Part shown: positions 46,984 to 55,897 of the stretch, piece after piece
Layout of the letters: each line of letters opens with the position of its first letter
How positions within the stretch are numbered: the stretch's first letter is position 1
Assembly (NCBI RefSeq): GCF_007859735.1
Contig: NZ_SIHI01000001.1
Coordinates: forward strand, 280,848 to 344,847
DNA: 64,000 nucleotides
Reading direction: 5' to 3'
From: Thalassoglobus neptunius
GTDB taxonomy: Bacteria > Planctomycetota > Planctomycetia > Planctomycetales > Planctomycetaceae
Translations under genes and position numbers: made by a program
The notes under the pieces: generated by a model
Databases searched by the model: none
What the model saw: the letters and a program-made list of their open reading frames with translations, nothing else
What the model was told of the DNA's origin: nothing

Positions 46984-48000
46984 TTATTGATCTGCAGGAG
47001 GGGCGACTTCATCTCCCATCCCGGCAATCGACGCTCTCATGGATGTATCGGCTTGAACATTCTTGAGTTCATAGTAGTCGAGGAGCCCCAGTTTTCCTTG
47101 ACGGAATGCAGCTGCAATCGCTTCCGGCACGTCAGCTTCCGAAAGCACCACTTCCGCCCGATTCTCCTGAGTCTTCGCGACCATCTCCTGCTCTTGTGCA
47201 GCGGCCGCCGCTCGTCGTTGTTCGGCACGAGCTTGTGCGACTCGCATGTCTGCTTCTGCCTGATCGGCTTGAAGTCGAGCCCCGATGTTGTCACCAACGT
47301 CGATATCTGCGATGTCAATCGAAACGATTTCGAATGCTGTTTGCGCTTCCAAACCCTGATTCAACACGGTTTGAGAAATTCGATCGGGGTTTTCGAGGAC
47401 CTGTGCGTACGACTCCGTTGAACCGATGGCTTGAACAATCCCCTGTCCGACACGAGCAATCACAGTCTCTTCGGTCGCTCCACCGATCAGCTGTTGGATG
47501 TTTGTGCGGACGGTCACGCGGGCACGTGCCTTCAGCTGAATTCCATCAGCAGCAACGGCATCCAGCGTTCCAGCATTCTTCCGAGGATCTGGGCAGTTAA
47601 TGACTTTTGGATAAACGCTTGTCCGAACGGCGTCGAGGACATCTCGTCCAGCGAGGTCAATCGCTTGAGCCACTTGCCAGTCCATGTCGATATTTGCTCG
47701 GTGAGCCGCAATCAAGGCCCGAATCACGTTCGGAACGTTTCCGCCAGCGAGGTAGTGAGCTTCGAGCGCCCGCGTGGAAATGTCGTATTGATCCGTCAGT
47801 CCCGCCTGAACAGCCATAATCTTGCTGCGGACGATGACGCTGGGGTTCACCTTCCGAATCGACATCATGACCAGGTTCGCCAGAGAAATCTTAGCCCCGG
47901 TCATTTTGCACTGAATCCACAGGCCGAAATATCGCGCCAGGATAGCCATTATGATCAGAACGACTATCGCCCCGAAAATCAGGCCAATGATCCAACCCAT
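46984..48000 (-). CDS. floA: Flotillin-like protein FloA
   Basis: A 338-residue membrane scaffold protein (UPF0365/FloA family, usual length about 330). An N-terminal helix ([20 protein letters not shown]) is followed by a PHB-like domain ([38 protein letters not shown]) and a coiled coil rich in Ala, Glu and Gln ([20 protein letters not shown]). FloA organises functional membrane microdomains in bacteria. The gene is followed by a basic membrane protein and lies downstream of an ATPase gene on the same strand. Confidence 0.95.
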   Translation of the reverse strand: MGWIIGLIFGAIVVLIIMAILARYFGLWIQCKMTGAKISLANLVMMSIRKVNPSVIVRSKIMAVQAGLTDQYDISTRALEAHYLAGGNVPNVIRALIAAHRANIDMDWQVAQAIDLAGRDVLDAVRTSVYPKVINCPDPRKNAGTLDAVAADGIQLKARARVTVRTNIQQLIGGATEETVIARVGQGIVQAIGSTESYAQVLENPDRISQTVLNQGLEAQTAFEIVSIDIADIDVGDNIGARLQADQAEADMRVAQARAEQRRAAAAAQEQEMVAKTQENRAEVVLSEADVPEAIAAAFRQGKLGLLDYYELKNVQADTSMRASIAGMGDEVAPPADQ

Positions 48001-48061
48001 CTGAAGATCCTCGTCTCTGCGTTACAGTTTCTTGCTGTGGAATCGTAACTTGTGAATTTAT

Positions 48062-48079
48062 ATGTACTTCTGCGTACAT
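48062..48079. promoter_or_regulatory. Inverted repeat upstream of floA (operator candidate)
   Basis: ATGTAC (48062-48067) and GTACAT (48074-48079) are exact inverted copies with a 6-nt spacer. The element lies 62 nt before the floA start and could bind a dimeric regulator. The identity of the regulator is unknown. Confidence 0.4.
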
Positions 48080-48085
48080 GTTTCG

Positions 48086-49357
48086 TCAAGGGTCGGGAGA
48101 GATTGGGGAGACATTGTCGATTAAAAAGACACGCGGACCCAAGACGCGTGCACACTCCGATAACGTCGTCTCGCCCTGTTCAACGGCAGAGCGGGCCCTT
48201 TGGACCAATGAAATCATCCCGGATTTGTCAGCGGCGGAATGAATTTCCCGAGAATCGCTGCGTTCGAGGATTTCACGGCTGATCGAAGCTGTCTGCGGCC
48301 GCAGAAATTCAGCGATCGCAAATCGTCCGGAAAATCCCAAACCATTGCACTGGGGACAAACGTCTTGCCCGTTTTGTCGACAGTCGCACACGCGACGCAA
48401 CAATCGTTGGGCGAGAACTCCCATGAGGGCGCTACGAAGGACGTATGGCTCGACATCCATGTCCGTTAGTCGGCTGATGGCTTCGGACACAGATGTCGCA
48501 TGAAACGTCGACAGGACGAGATGCCCGGTGAGCGCCGCCTGAAACACGATTTCGGCGGTCTCACGGTCGCGGATCTCGCCGACGAAAATGACATCGGGGT
48601 CTTGGCGCATGAGTGACCGGAGCCCGAGTTGATACGTTAACCCGGAATCGGCTTTGACCTGTGACTGAGAAATTCCCGAGATTTCTGCTTCGACCGGATC
48701 CTCCAGCGTGCAAATGTTTCGAATCCCGAACGTCGAATCCTGTAACTCTCGAAGGAGAGCGTAAGCCGTAGTGGTCTTTCCTGAGCCAGCCGGGCCACAA
48801 ATCAGAAACAACCCGGAGGTCTCCCCGAGTGCCTGTTGAATTCCATTGGTGACGTCCTCGGGAAAGCCAAGGTCGCGGACGTATCGAAACTCATCGGACC
48901 CGATAAAAAATCGGACAACTGCCTTTTCACCATGCAGAGTCGGAAAAGTGCTGACTCGAATTTCGCTGAAATCACTTTGCAGTTGCGCGTTCTTCGCCTT
49001 GACACGTCCTTCTTGCGGGACATCGGTTCGATAAGTCAAAAGACCAGAAATGACCTTCAACCGTGAGATGACGTTGACTGCGAGTGGCACCTTGGGGCCG
49101 GGCTGCAAGACTCCGTTGATTCGAAACCGGCTGACGAGAACTCCGTCCTGAGACTCCGGGACGAGATGCAGATCACTTGCTCCGAGTTTTTCCGCAGAAT
49201 CAATGAGCAGATTCACAGCTTCGACGGCAAATGTCTCGCGAGAATTCAGAAGTTTCTCAAGTGTTTCCTCGAGTTCTGCAAGCACAGGAGATGCTGGAGC
49301 GAGCGGCTTTTCGCCTTCAATTTCGGTTCGTTCGGACATCACAGTGCCAAAACCCAT
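48086..49357 (-). CDS. GspE/PilB-type secretion ATPase, orphan
   Basis: A 423-residue type II/IV secretion ATPase. The Walker A motif is GPAGSGKTTTAYALL near 192-206, the Asp box TLEDPVEA follows, and the Walker B region reads DPDVIFVGEIRDRETA. A zinc site CDCRQNGQDVCPQC near residues 330-345 is typical of GspE/PilB. It is shorter than classical GspE (about 500) because the N-terminal N1 domain is missing. No other pilus or secretion gene is near it, so its partner machine must be elsewhere. The ATG at 49357 and at 49339 are both possible. Confidence 0.9.
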   Translation of the reverse strand: MGFGTVMSERTEIEGEKPLAPASPVLAELEETLEKLLNSRETFAVEAVNLLIDSAEKLGASDLHLVPESQDGVLVSRFRINGVLQPGPKVPLAVNVISRLKVISGLLTYRTDVPQEGRVKAKNAQLQSDFSEIRVSTFPTLHGEKAVVRFFIGSDEFRYVRDLGFPEDVTNGIQQALGETSGLFLICGPAGSGKTTTAYALLRELQDSTFGIRNICTLEDPVEAEISGISQSQVKADSGLTYQLGLRSLMRQDPDVIFVGEIRDRETAEIVFQAALTGHLVLSTFHATSVSEAISRLTDMDVEPYVLRSALMGVLAQRLLRRVCDCRQNGQDVCPQCNGLGFSGRFAIAEFLRPQTASISREILERSDSREIHSAADKSGMISLVQRARSAVEQGETTLSECARVLGPRVFLIDNVSPISPDP

Positions 49358-49584
49358 TCAAGTTTGAACATGCAAGACAAACGGACTTCGGCAAACTTCG
49401 CCGACACTGGTTTCGTCTCCGTACGCAGCACCAAATGCTCGTGCGGGAATTTTCGTTCGCTGATACAGTTCTCCTCTATCCTAATGCGGTGACTGATTCA
49501 ATTCCCACTCAGAAAGCTTGTGGGTTCATCGAATCCGGCTCCGCGACTCAATTCCGACCTCTTCGCAACCAGGAACTGACCGCC

Positions 49585-50820
49585 GTGGTGATTAAGAAAT
49601 CTGTGATCTGTTTAGGTTTCGCATTGTCAGTTGCTACGGGAAAACCAGTCCTGAGTGATGAGCCGAATTCCGCTCAGCCGACATATTCTGGAGAAAACAC
49701 GAAATCCGCCGAGTTGCGTCCGGTTTCTCCTCCATCTCTCGCGCCAATCGATCAACTCGGAGAAAAATCGGAGCCCGGTCCGTCGCTGTTACGTGTTCCA
49801 GATGGGGCATTAAAACCGCCGTTGTCGCCGCCGAATACCAAACCCGGTGTGGCATCAACTGTTTCTCTCGACAGCGCCAACACAGCCCGCGAACCCGGAT
49901 TCGAATCGTTGCTGCCGGGAGAGGACCTTGAAGGCTGGACCGTACAGGATGGCCGATCGGAAGTCTGGTCTCGTTCGGGGAACATGGTTTCTTGCCGTGG
50001 ACTCGGAGGAGGATGGCTCAGAACAGATTCTCAGTACAGCGATTTTCATGTGAAGTTCGAATATCGCCTGTCAGCAGGAGGCAATTCGGGATTTGCATTG
50101 CGAACTCCGGAAAGCGAGAACCCATCTTTTGCCGGAATCGAGATCCAGTTGCTCGACGACTCCGCCGAAAAATACGCGGACCTTCGTCCCACACAATATA
50201 CAGGGAGCGTCTACTATCAGGCTGCTCCGCAAAAACGTGCGCAGCTGAACCCCGTCGGAGAATGGAACGCCTGTGAAATCATCTGCATGGGTGATGCGTT
50301 GACCGTCATCGTCAATGGCGAGACCATCAATGACGTCAATCTCGCGACCGGACCACTCGACGAAAACGGCAAAGCCCCCGAGATCTGGCGGCTGTCTCAA
50401 CGCCCTCCCCTCGGTCACTTGGCGCTGCAGAGTCATTCAACGCCGGTAGACTTTCGAAATCTCCGAATCAAGGATCTGACCGTTCCAACGGACTCTGGAG
50501 TTCGGTTTGTGGAACTTGAAGATGGCTCTGGCGATGCTGTCGATCCTGCGGAAGATTCCGTCGTTTCGGTCCATTATGCGGGCCAACTTGGCGACGGACG
50601 ACGGTTTTCGGACACACGGAAGCTGGGCGAAGAAGTCACAGTCGCTTTGGATGAAGTGATTCCGGGCTGGAAACATGGCCTTTCCGGGATGAAAGTCGGA
50701 GGTCGGCGGCGTCTGATCGTGCCGCCTGAGATGGGTTATGGGAATCAGGGGGTCACGAACTTGATCCCACCTGGGGCAACTCTGGTTTTTGAGGTCGAAT
50801 TGCGTGGCATCCAGCGTTAA
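49585..50820 (+). CDS. DUF1080 (3-keto-glucoside hydrolase-like) protein fused to an FKBP-type isomerase
   Basis: A 411-residue exported protein. The proposed start is GTG 49585, 9 nt after AGGAA; it begins a signal peptide (IKKSVICLGFALSVATG). A Pro/Ser-rich linker leads to a DUF1080 domain at about 112-300 (LEGWTVQDGRSEVWSRSG, GGGWLRTDSQYSDFHVKFEY, NSGFALRTP). The C-terminal 100 residues are an FKBP-type peptidyl-prolyl isomerase (VVSVHYAGQLGDGRRFSDT, VIPGWKHGLSGMKVGGRR, GATLVFEVEL). Combination of a sugar-acting fold and a folding catalyst in one chain is unusual; each part alone is well known. The FKBP part could fold partners outside the cytoplasm. Confidence 0.88.
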   Translation: MVIKKSVICLGFALSVATGKPVLSDEPNSAQPTYSGENTKSAELRPVSPPSLAPIDQLGEKSEPGPSLLRVPDGALKPPLSPPNTKPGVASTVSLDSANTAREPGFESLLPGEDLEGWTVQDGRSEVWSRSGNMVSCRGLGGGWLRTDSQYSDFHVKFEYRLSAGGNSGFALRTPESENPSFAGIEIQLLDDSAEKYADLRPTQYTGSVYYQAAPQKRAQLNPVGEWNACEIICMGDALTVIVNGETINDVNLATGPLDENGKAPEIWRLSQRPPLGHLALQSHSTPVDFRNLRIKDLTVPTDSGVRFVELEDGSGDAVDPAEDSVVSVHYAGQLGDGRRFSDTRKLGEEVTVALDEVIPGWKHGLSGMKVGGRRRLIVPPEMGYGNQGVTNLIPPGATLVFEVELRGIQR

Positions 50821-50836
50821 ATTAAAAACAACGACA

Positions 50837-50860
50837 AGTTCCGATTTGTCAATCGGAACT
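50837..50860 (+). terminator. Perfect 10-bp hairpin after the DUF1080-FKBP gene
   Basis: AGTTCCGATT (50837-50846) and AATCGGAACT (50851-50860) are exact inverted copies around a TGTC tetraloop, 17 nt after the stop. There is no U-tract, so it may be a weak terminator or 3' stability element. A second, shorter hairpin (CCTCTC-ATCA-GAGAGG) follows at 50900-50915. The rest of 50821-51122 holds no gene. Confidence 0.6.
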
Positions 50861-51122
50861 GAGTTGATGCATTAGTCTTTGCATTCAGGGATTTCTGTTC
50901 CTCTCATCAGAGAGGGGCTGTGTTGAGGTCAATTGTTCATCTTATCCCCTTTCGTCCTCACAATTCTTGCAATGCGGCTGATTGATTGACTCGATTGCAA
51001 TTCGAATGCGACTGTCGTCGTAGAACTCAAATCATTCCGGATCGGAATCTTTCGTTGCGCCGTGAAGCGGTTCCTTCTCCGACAGGAACTCCGTGAATCC
51101 GAGCAATTCAAGGGAAGCCAGT

Positions 51123-52541
51123 ATGACTCAGGTGAAAGAGACCCCGTGCCCCGATTGCGGGGAAATGGTCCGCGTGAATTCGTTACGCTGCTGGAACTGC
51201 GGCGCCTTCATGAACAAGGGAATCGAAGAGAAATACATCGCTCTTCAAGCGAAGCCTCAAGAGATCATCTACAGTCAGATGCCCGACAATGAAGTCGCTG
51301 CCATCGACGATGAAGATGATGACTTCGAACTCTCCGTTCCCACCGACAAAAGCGAAACAAACTCAATCGCTGATTTGGAAGACGCTTCCGCTCCTCAAGA
51401 GAACGAAGCGAAAGAGAACGCGGACGCAACGCGCCCCTCGTCTCACGATGATGAGCATGCCGGAAGTGACGATCTGCTCGACATCGCTTTGAAGGACGAA
51501 CGCGAACTCCAGAAACGTCGCAAAGAACGAAGTCAGCGCGGCGGAATGAGGACTCCCGGCGGCGGAATTCTGATTTTCTGCCCGTACGGATGCCGAATCG
51601 AAGTCAAGGAAGATCATCGCGGGATGCAAGGCAAGTGCCCCAAATGCAGCGCCCCGTTCATCGTTCCCGTCGATCCTCCGAAGTACAAAACGAAAAAGTC
51701 TGCGGAATCGCAAGGTGAAGCTGTCGTGGACAGTGCCGGTGGCTTTGACGTCTGGCTGACAGACTTGCATCTGCACAAGGTGAATCCTGAAAAGCTGAAG
51801 TTGAAGGCAGACAGTCTTGCGAAAGACTTTGTCCCGGCTGACTTCGCATTCTCTTCGGAGAAGATTCTTGCGGCCGTTTTCGGAAAGAAGGCCGGAAAAC
51901 TCTTCGGCGGTGGCGGCAAAGACGACCCCCGATCGATCTTGAAAATGCAATTGCAGGAAGGCAAAGCAATTGCCGATCTCGATCTCGCCGAGAAATTCGA
52001 ATTCGATTCTGAATCGCTGAAGCAGCTGAAAGTCGTTCAGCCGACTGCTTCGCGGGCCGATTCAATTTTCCACGGAATTCCTGTCTTCGGTGAAGGTCGC
52101 ATCGCGATCCAACTTCCCCATGTGGGCGACAGCAAAGAGATTCAATACGTCTCTTTGGGAATCACGCAGTTCTGGGAGTTTCGCAAGGCACTCGAAGAGA
52201 AATTCGGAATCGCAGACTTTGGCGGGGACGCCGGAATTCCGATGGAACGCAAGTATCTTCCTTACCGATGCCAGTTCATGGAGACCCAAATCAAGGCATT
52301 GGACAACCTCGAATTCTACAAAGCTGACGATTCCATCGAACTCGAAGTTGTCGGCTTCCAATGTGGAAAATGTCAGACAACTGTCAGCACACAAGGTCGC
52401 GATCAACATCAACTTGGTGGAAAGACTGCCAAGGGAATCGCGAAAGCGAAGTGTCCGAAATGTCAGAACAAGATGGGTGAAAACCTGCTTTATGATATCA
52501 AGGAACCAACCGCCGAAACTGCTGAGACCGCTCGTTCCTAG
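51123..52541 (+). CDS. Multi-zinc-ribbon protein of unknown function
   Basis: A 472-residue cytoplasmic protein. The ATG at 51123 follows AAGGGA and starts MTQVKETPCPDCGEMVRVNS with CPDC...CWNC, a first zinc ribbon (Cys9, 12, 23, 26). A long acidic, disordered region follows. A second cluster reads CPYGCRIEVKEDHRGMQGKC PKC near 158-180 (written with a break), and a third pair CGKC...CPKC near 418 and 446. The domain between the second and third clusters is not recognised. It could be an RNA- or protein-binding factor. No operon partner is evident. Confidence 0.8.
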   Translation: MTQVKETPCPDCGEMVRVNSLRCWNCGAFMNKGIEEKYIALQAKPQEIIYSQMPDNEVAAIDDEDDDFELSVPTDKSETNSIADLEDASAPQENEAKENADATRPSSHDDEHAGSDDLLDIALKDERELQKRRKERSQRGGMRTPGGGILIFCPYGCRIEVKEDHRGMQGKCPKCSAPFIVPVDPPKYKTKKSAESQGEAVVDSAGGFDVWLTDLHLHKVNPEKLKLKADSLAKDFVPADFAFSSEKILAAVFGKKAGKLFGGGGKDDPRSILKMQLQEGKAIADLDLAEKFEFDSESLKQLKVVQPTASRADSIFHGIPVFGEGRIAIQLPHVGDSKEIQYVSLGITQFWEFRKALEEKFGIADFGGDAGIPMERKYLPYRCQFMETQIKALDNLEFYKADDSIELEVVGFQCGKCQTTVSTQGRDQHQLGGKTAKGIAKAKCPKCQNKMGENLLYDIKEPTAETAETARS

Positions 52542-52564
52542 AGCAAGTTGCTCTTTCCTGTGCA
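52539..52564 (+). terminator. Hairpin repeat overlapping a TAG stop codon (copy 2)
   Basis: The TAG stop is directly followed by AGCAAGTTGCTCTTTCC; AGAGCAA and TTGCTCT can pair. It is identical over 26 nt to the minus-strand element at 10903-10928, which also begins with a TAG stop. A strong terminator follows at 52575, so this repeat is not needed for termination here. Confidence 0.5.
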
Positions 52565-52574
52565 GTCCAATGCG

Positions 52575-52608
52575 AACAGGGTTGCTCCTCACGGGGCAAC
52601 CCTGTTTT
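52575..52608 (+). terminator. Rho-independent terminator of the zinc-ribbon gene
   Basis: AACAGGGTTGC (52575-52585) pairs perfectly with GCAACCCTGTT (52596-52606), loop 10 nt, followed by TTCG so that the U-run is TTTT. It is located 34 nt after the stop. Confidence 0.92.
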
Positions 52609-52723
52609 CGTTGATGGACTTCTTTCGAACCTCTTTGGAGAATCACGCACGCGAAGATGCTCGGTCGCGAAGATGATTCATCTCAAACGCAGTCGTACCA
52701 ATCAAAGCGTTATGCTCACCGCT

Positions 52724-54199
52724 TTATTGTGAAGCCTGCTCGGGCTCAATGGCTGGTTCCACGCTGTTTGGTTCCACAAATGCTGTCTCCACAATAGCGG
52801 CTCCGCATGCGTCTCCGAACACATTGACGGCGGTTCGAAAGCGGTCGAGGAACCAGTCGACTGAGAGAATCAACGTCATGTACTGCACTGGAAGCCCCAC
52901 AGCGGTCAAAACGATGACCATCGTGACAAGTCCCGCTTCCGGAATCCCGGCGGCGCCGATCGCCGCCAGAGTTGCTGTGACCGCGACAATAATCTGCTGA
53001 GTCAACGACAGGTCAGCCCCCACGACTTGTGCAATAAAGATGGCAGCGACCGCCTCGTATAATGCTGTTCCGTCCATGTTGATTGTCGCTCCGAGCGGAA
53101 GCACAAAGTCGACGGATCGGCGAGACACACCAGCTTCATCAACTGCAGATTCCATCGTCACCGGGAGAGTGGCTGAACTGCTGGCAGTCGAAAACGCGGT
53201 GAGAATCGCTTGAGACATTTGCAGCATGAATTTGTAAGGATTCCGTCTCGTGAAGACCCACAACAGCACCGGGAGTGTCAGAAATGCGTGCACACCGAGT
53301 CCAAGGAGAACTGTGATCGTGTAGCCCCAGGTTCGTTTGAGTTCCAGAAAGAATGTTCCAGAGACATTGGCTTCCCCGAATCGGGCAGCAACAAGACAGA
53401 AAATCCCGAGCGGTGCGAACTTCATGATCAGCAAGATAAAGGCCATCAATGCCGAATTGATTTGATGAATCAGGTCCGTCACCAGTGAGACTCGGCTTCC
53501 CATCGTGGTGAGAAGCCCGGCGAAGACAAGCGAAAAGACAATCAACGGAAGTAAGTTCGTGTTGACCGCTGAATCGAAGAGGTTGTCGGTGAACATCATC
53601 AGAACGAGATTTTCGAGGATCTCGCCGATGCCCCGTTCTTCGTCCTGAAGGTATTCATTGTCGTTCAAGGCTTCCGCAACGTCGTGATCCTTGACTCCAA
53701 TATCTTCCGCCAGTGTCGCGTAAAGTCGAGCTTTGACCGATTCTCCCTTGGAGTCCACCTGTGCGAGTGAGGACTGGTCCATAGAGTCGACACCCGGACT
53801 CATCACATTGACGAGAATCAAACCTGCGATCACGGCGAGAACGGTGGTCGACAAATAATAGACGACAGCAGCAAGTCCCGGACGGCCGAGCTTTCGAACA
53901 TCACCAAGACCGAGAATTCCGCTCATCACGCTCGACATGACAAGCGGCACAACGAGCATTTTCAAGACGCGAAGAAAAACCTCTCCCCCCATCTCCAACG
54001 GGATGAGCCAATAGCTCGCGCGGCCCTGAATGAGGGTGAGGTACTCCGCTGAGCCGGGTTCTGCGTCTCCAGAATTGAGACCAATCGCCATCAAGCTCGG
54101 CAGCAACAACGCGAAAACAATCGCTGCGACAATCGCTAAAGCGATCCAGAGCGTCAAACGGTGGTCACCTCGTTTCAACGAATTTTCGTTGTCAGACAT
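52724..54199 (-). CDS. Dicarboxylate/amino acid:cation symporter (SLC1/DAACS family)
   Basis: A 491-residue membrane transporter. The ATG at 54199 is the first good start after a short in-frame extension. About eight membrane helices and the family hairpins are seen: LKMLVVPLVMSSVMSGILGL near 80, TAFSTASSSATLPVTME (serine-rich HP1 motif) near 330, and GATINMDGTALYEA (conserved N-MDGT in TM7) near 365. It would co-transport glutamate, aspartate or C4-dicarboxylates with Na+ or H+. An acidic insertion near 150-190 is longer than in GltP. No adjacent partner gene is needed for this family. Confidence 0.94.
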   Translation of the reverse strand: MSDNENSLKRGDHRLTLWIALAIVAAIVFALLLPSLMAIGLNSGDAEPGSAEYLTLIQGRASYWLIPLEMGGEVFLRVLKMLVVPLVMSSVMSGILGLGDVRKLGRPGLAAVVYYLSTTVLAVIAGLILVNVMSPGVDSMDQSSLAQVDSKGESVKARLYATLAEDIGVKDHDVAEALNDNEYLQDEERGIGEILENLVLMMFTDNLFDSAVNTNLLPLIVFSLVFAGLLTTMGSRVSLVTDLIHQINSALMAFILLIMKFAPLGIFCLVAARFGEANVSGTFFLELKRTWGYTITVLLGLGVHAFLTLPVLLWVFTRRNPYKFMLQMSQAILTAFSTASSSATLPVTMESAVDEAGVSRRSVDFVLPLGATINMDGTALYEAVAAIFIAQVVGADLSLTQQIIVAVTATLAAIGAAGIPEAGLVTMVIVLTAVGLPVQYMTLILSVDWFLDRFRTAVNVFGDACGAAIVETAFVEPNSVEPAIEPEQASQ

Positions 54200-54427
54200 A
54201 GGGCACATTGCTCGCAATTGACGAAGAAGGAACTAATTGAAAATGAGAAAACTCTCTTTTCACTCATCCATGATCAGTTCGGCATCCTAAGCCGTTTTCG
54301 CGAAAGTGACAATTAGGATTACGATTTCAAAACACCAATGAATTGGACTCGCGTTTCTTTCGGGAGTTCGACAGAATGGCCATCGGAATCATCGATCAAT
54401 CATCTCCTAAATGACTTGAGGTCTTAC

Positions 54428-55735
54428 ATGAACAACGTGGTCTGCTTCGTCCTCGGTGGAGGAAAGGGGACTCGGCTCCAGCCACTGACATCCGAGCGTT
54501 CGAAACCGGCCGTCCCAATTGGAGGAAAGTACCGGTTGATCGATATTCCTATCTCCAATTGCATCAACAGTGGAATTCGCCGGACGTACCTTCTCACACA
54601 GTTCAATTCTGTCAGCCTTCATCGGCATGTGCGGCAGACCTATAACTTCGATCCGTTCAACGGCGGGTTTGTCGAAATACTGGCTGCCCAGCAGACCAAC
54701 GATGGGGCGGACTGGTATCAGGGAACGGCAGATGCCGTTCGCAAGCAGGTTCGGTATCTGCAACAGTCAGATATTGAGTATGTGCTGATCCTCTCCGGAG
54801 ATCAGTTGTACCGGATGAATTTCCGCGAGATGCTCGATGTCCACAAGTCGAACAACGCTGACGTGACGATTGCGACCCTCCCAATCGATCAAGAGAAGGC
54901 GGCATCTTTCGGGATCACACGACTCGACGAGAACGGAAGAGTTTGCGGTTTTCTGGAGAAACCACAGTCGCAGCAAGAACTGGATCACGTCAAAACGTCC
55001 CCCGATTGGATTGACCAGCAAGGGATTGAAAGCAACGGGCGTGAGTATCTCGCGAGTATGGGGATCTACCTGTTCAATCGAGACACACTCGTTGATGCAC
55101 TTCTGAAAACCGACTACGAAGACTTCGGGCGTGAAGTCTTCCCAGCTTCGATTCGTGCCAAGCACGTTCAGGCCTACCTCTTCGATGGATACTGGGAAGA
55201 CATCGGAACGATCAAAGCCTTCTACGAATCCCAGTTGGAAATGGCATCTTCGACTCCGCCATTCGAGATGCACAAGGCAGAATCGCCGATCTATACGCGG
55301 CCCCGCTTCCTGCCTTCTACACGAATTGACAACGCAGAGATCAAAGAGAGTTTGATTTCCGACGGCTGCGTCATCGAGGGAACCTCAAAGATCACACACA
55401 GCCTGATTGGCTTGCGAAGCTACATCGGCAAGAACGCCACGATCACCGGTGTCGTGCTCATGGGAGCCGATTTCTATCCGAGAGATCCGAGAGGAGCGAC
55501 CAAGAACGCTGCCGATCCTCCTATCGGAATCGGTGAGGGAACCATCATCGAAGGCGCAATCGTCGACAAGAACTGCCGGATTGGAAAACAGGTCGTGATC
55601 CGCAAACCAAGCGGATGCCCTGAAGATGGTCGCTGTGGGCCCGTCATCGTTCGCGACGGCGTGATCGTCGTGCCTCGCGGAACAATCCTGCCGGATGGCT
55701 GGAAGCTGGACAACGTCGAGCCCTGCAAATTCTAA
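54428..55735 (+). CDS. glgC: Glucose-1-phosphate adenylyltransferase
   Basis: A 435-residue ADP-glucose pyrophosphorylase, normal length. The ATG at 54428 follows GAGG at 6 nt and begins MNNVVCFVLGGGKGTRLQPL, the nucleotidyl-transfer signature. Substrate-binding segments include RLIDIPISNCINSGI and FLEKPQ, with DGYWEDIGTIKAFYESQL near 255. The C-terminal left-handed beta-helix (hexapeptide-like repeats, for example GEGTIIEGAIVDKNCRIGKQ) is typical. The enzyme makes ADP-glucose for glycogen. A strong terminator follows directly. Confidence 0.97.
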   Translation: MNNVVCFVLGGGKGTRLQPLTSERSKPAVPIGGKYRLIDIPISNCINSGIRRTYLLTQFNSVSLHRHVRQTYNFDPFNGGFVEILAAQQTNDGADWYQGTADAVRKQVRYLQQSDIEYVLILSGDQLYRMNFREMLDVHKSNNADVTIATLPIDQEKAASFGITRLDENGRVCGFLEKPQSQQELDHVKTSPDWIDQQGIESNGREYLASMGIYLFNRDTLVDALLKTDYEDFGREVFPASIRAKHVQAYLFDGYWEDIGTIKAFYESQLEMASSTPPFEMHKAESPIYTRPRFLPSTRIDNAEIKESLISDGCVIEGTSKITHSLIGLRSYIGKNATITGVVLMGADFYPRDPRGATKNAADPPIGIGEGTIIEGAIVDKNCRIGKQVVIRKPSGCPEDGRCGPVIVRDGVIVVPRGTILPDGWKLDNVEPCKF

Positions 55736-55747
55736 AATGTTCGTTTT

Positions 55748-55782
55748 GAGTCCACCTGAACGGGTGGACTCTTCCTCTTTTT
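55748..55782 (+). terminator. Rho-independent terminator of glgC
   Basis: GAGTCCACC (55748-55756) and GGTGGACTC (55763-55771) pair perfectly around TGAACG and are followed by a pyrimidine run ending CTTTTT. It lies 12 nt after the glgC stop. Confidence 0.92.
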
Positions 55783-55897
55783 GGTAGAGCGTTTCGCAGG
55801 CTTCATTTGCGCAACTCGAGTCGGATTGCACGAGAACAACTCCGAGTCTGCGAACGCATCCGTCACTCTATCGAAACTTGCATTCGAGTCCGGGCTG

